A stretch of 64,000 nucleotides of DNA from JAEUOS01 sp964470865. GTDB lineage: Bacteria; Pseudomonadota; Gammaproteobacteria; Burkholderiales; JAEUOS01. Shown in pieces: positions 61,975 to 64,000 of the stretch. Both the position numbers and the translations under genes were made by a program. Below the pieces are notes generated by a model. It ran no database searches. It was not told the DNA's origin and saw nothing but the letters and a program-made list of their open reading frames with translations. The stretch lies in assembly GCA_964470865.1 (NCBI GenBank), contig CAYYFR010000003.1, forward strand, positions 1 to 64,000. Reading direction: 5' to 3'. Every line of letters starts with the position of its first letter. Within the stretch, counting starts at the first letter, position 1.

Positions 61975-62218
61975 TATCGCGGCAGATGCCGCTATCAAGC
62001 GCGTTTTGCATAAGCGCCCTTGATTGTGTCTTCTGAATCGACTGCAGAAGATCTGCCGGGCCGGGTTGCGCGCAACGCGCAATCGTCCGCCATAGGTTGG
62101 TAGAGGCCAACCGCCCGGCAAGGAAAGCTCGTGCAGCACGGGCTTTTCGTCCCAGTCGCATTGATTTCATGGCGAGCGTTTGCAACCAAACCTCAGCCGC
62201 GCGATTCGAAAGAGGCTC

Positions 62219-64000
62219 ATGTCTTATTCGTTCACCGAGAAAAAGCGCATCCGCAAGAGTTTTGCGAAGCGGGCCAGCGTGCAGGTCGTTCCCTTCTTGC
62301 TGGCCACCCAACTTGACTCATACACCCAGTTCCTGCAATCGGACACGCCCGGCACCGCGCGCAAGAGCGAAGGCCTGCAGGCCGCGTTCAGTTCGATTTT
62401 TCCGATTGTCAGTCACAACGAATATGCGCGGCTCGAATTCCTGAGCTATCAGTTGGGGCAGCCTCCATTCGACGTCAAGGAATGTCAGCAACGCGGCTTG
62501 ACCTTCGCCTCGCCGTTGCGCGCCAAGGTGCGCATGATCCTGCTTGACAAGGAAGATACGACCAAGAAAAAGGTCAAGGAGATCAAGGAGCAGGAGGTCT
62601 ATATGGGCGAGATCCCGCTCATGACGACCACTGGTTCTTTCGTCATCAATGGCACCGAGCGGGTCATCGTGTCGCAGCTGCATCGTTCTCCCGGCGTATT
62701 TTTCGAGCATGACCGCGGCAAGACCCATTCGTCCGGAAAACTGTTGTTCTCGGCACGCATCATTCCCTATCGTGGTTCCTGGCTTGACTTCGAATTCGAT
62801 CCGAAGGACATCCTGTTCTTCCGCGTCGATCGCCGCCGCAAGATGCCGGTCACGATTCTGCTCAAGGCTCTGGGTTATTCGCCGGAGCAAATCCTCGAGT
62901 TGTTTTTCCAGTTCGATACCTTCCACGTGCTCAAGGAAGGGGCGCAATTCGAGGTTGTGCCCGAGCGACTGCGTGGCGAGATTGCGCGCTTCGACATTTC
63001 GGACAAGTCCGGCAAGACCATCGTAGCCAAGGACAAGCGCATCACCGCCAAGCACATTCGCGACTTCGAGGCTGCGGGTCTGAAGCGTATCTCGGTGCCC
63101 GACGATTTCTTGCTCGGCCGCATGCTTGCCAACAATATCGTCGACACCGACTCCGGTGAGATCGTGGCCAACGCGAACGACGAGATCACCGAAGATCTGC
63201 TGACCGCGCTGCGCACGGCCGGCATCAAGGATATCCGTACGCTTTACACCAATGATCTTGACCAGGGTCCGTATATCTCGTCGACCCTGCGTGCTGATGA
63301 CATTCCTGACCGGCATGCTGCACGCATCGCGATCTATCGGATGATGCGGCCGGGCGAACCGCCGACTGAAGATGCCGTCGAATCACTTTTCAACAGCCTG
63401 TTCTTCGACTCCGACCGTTACGATCTGTCGTTTGTCGGGCGCATGAAATTCAACCGCCGCGTCGGTCGCAATGAGCTGGAAGGCTCCGGCACCTTGTCGA
63501 ATGAAGACATCGTCGCCGTCATCAAGATCCTGGTCGATCTGCGCAATGGGCGCGGTGAAATAGACGATATCGACCATCTTGGCAATCGCCGTGTTCGATG
63601 TGTCGGCGAGTTGGCGGAGAACCAGTTTCGCGCCGGCCTGGTGCGAGTTGAGCGTGCTGTAAAGGAACGCTTGGGCCAGGCCGAGACCGAAAATCTGATG
63701 CCGCATGATCTGATCAATGCCAAACCCATCTCGGCGGCGATTCGGGAGTTTTTTGGTTCAAGCCAGTTGTCGCAGTTTATGGATCAGACCAATCCACTGT
63801 CGGAAATCACCCACAAGCGCCGCGTTTCCGCGCTTGGACCGGGTGGCTTGACGCGCGAACGTGCCGGTTTCGAGGTACGCGACGTCCATCCGACGCATTA
63901 CGGCCGCGTGTGCCCGATTGAAACGCCTGAAGGCCCGAACATCGGGCTGATCAACTCGCTCGCGCTTTATGCACGTTTGAACCATTACGGATTCCTCGAA
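62219..64000 (+). CDS. rpoB: RNA polymerase beta subunit, N-terminal 594 codons (cut by window edge)
   Basis: It starts MSYSFTEKKRIRKSFAKRAS at ATG 62219 after GAGG and runs open to the window end. Beta-lobe motifs are VYMGEIPLMTTTGSFVINGT and HRSPGVFFEHDRGKTHSSGK. The rifampicin-pocket cluster is wild-type in pattern: FFGSSQLSQFMDQTNPLSEI, THKRRVSALGPGGL, then HPTHYGRVCPIETPEGPNIG. About 55 to 60 percent of the gene is missing to the right. Confidence 0.98.
   Translation, partial: MSYSFTEKKRIRKSFAKRASVQVVPFLLATQLDSYTQFLQSDTPGTARKSEGLQAAFSSIFPIVSHNEYARLEFLSYQLGQPPFDVKECQQRGLTFASPLRAKVRMILLDKEDTTKKKVKEIKEQEVYMGEIPLMTTTGSFVINGTERVIVSQLHRSPGVFFEHDRGKTHSSGKLLFSARIIPYRGSWLDFEFDPKDILFFRVDRRRKMPVTILLKALGYSPEQILELFFQFDTFHVLKEGAQFEVVPERLRGEIARFDISDKSGKTIVAKDKRITAKHIRDFEAAGLKRISVPDDFLLGRMLANNIVDTDSGEIVANANDEITEDLLTALRTAGIKDIRTLYTNDLDQGPYISSTLRADDIPDRHAARIAIYRMMRPGEPPTEDAVESLFNSLFFDSDRYDLSFVGRMKFNRRVGRNELEGSGTLSNEDIVAVIKILVDLRNGRGEIDDIDHLGNRRVRCVGELAENQFRAGLVRVERAVKERLGQAETENLMPHDLINAKPISAAIREFFGSSQLSQFMDQTNPLSEITHKRRVSALGPGGLTRERAGFEVRDVHPTHYGRVCPIETPEGPNIGLINSLALYARLNHYGFLE

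Overview
The window reads as chromosomal DNA of a high-GC betaproteobacterium, probably Burkholderiales/Rhodocyclales-like. The evidence is the housekeeping blocks in betaproteobacterial arrangement (tRNA-Tyr/Gly/Thr-tuf-tRNA-Trp-secE-nusG-rplKAJL-rpoB, mreBCD, gatCAB, ubiJ, ubiB), a PhaM-like polyhydroxyalkanoate-granule protein, TRAP transport, and GTG/TTG starts with GC-rich codons throughout. It is a draft assembly: two runs of exactly 100 N are placeholders. One lies in an alanine-coding tandem repeat and one in tuf.

Layout. 1-0.99 kb is decayed accessory DNA: a Phd/YefM antitoxin cut by the window edge, a metallo-beta-lactamase-fold hydrolase relic and an IS256-type transposase relic, ending at tRNA-Arg(CCG). 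1.26-8.3 kb holds tex, a ChaC-like gene, a fumarylacetoacetase-family gene, an ECF sigma factor with a probable membrane anti-sigma partner, and a methyltransferase. 8.5-15.9 kb is a TRAP uptake and catabolism operon for an unidentified, probably cyclic or aromatic, carboxylic acid: dctP, dctQ, CoA ligase, enoyl-CoA hydratase, dctM, flavin monooxygenase and a DUF2783 protein. 15.9-19.3 kb has phaM, a FIST sensor gene, two small uncertain genes and an EamA transporter.

19.4-27.8 kb is a co-directional, tightly packed cluster: an ArsS-type radical SAM protein, a flavoprotein, a metallophosphatase, a TVP38 membrane domain fused to a mercuric-reductase-like enzyme, a DUF547 protein, a TIGR04283-type glycosyltransferase and a SelD-associated-type oxidoreductase. 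It resembles arsenosugar loci but has no arsenite methyltransferase in the window, and it is the best candidate here for an undescribed pathway. 27.8-32.8 kb has DUF1330, a heme-type membrane sensor paired with a Ser/Thr kinase, xth, pyrE and a DUF4124 protein.

32.9-50.2 kb covers gatCAB and the rod-shape genes. mreBCD is separated from mrdA-rodA by an inverted block: an amine oxidase with one internal stop, then a beta-ketoacyl synthase, an acyl carrier protein and a thioester-reductase-like enzyme. ubiJ, a PfkB kinase and ubiB follow. 50.5-57.2 kb has a sodium/solute symporter, a shared bidirectional terminator, an orphan Liv-type binding protein with an acyl-CoA synthetase, and recQ. 57.4-64 kb is the translation/transcription supercluster, ending inside rpoB.
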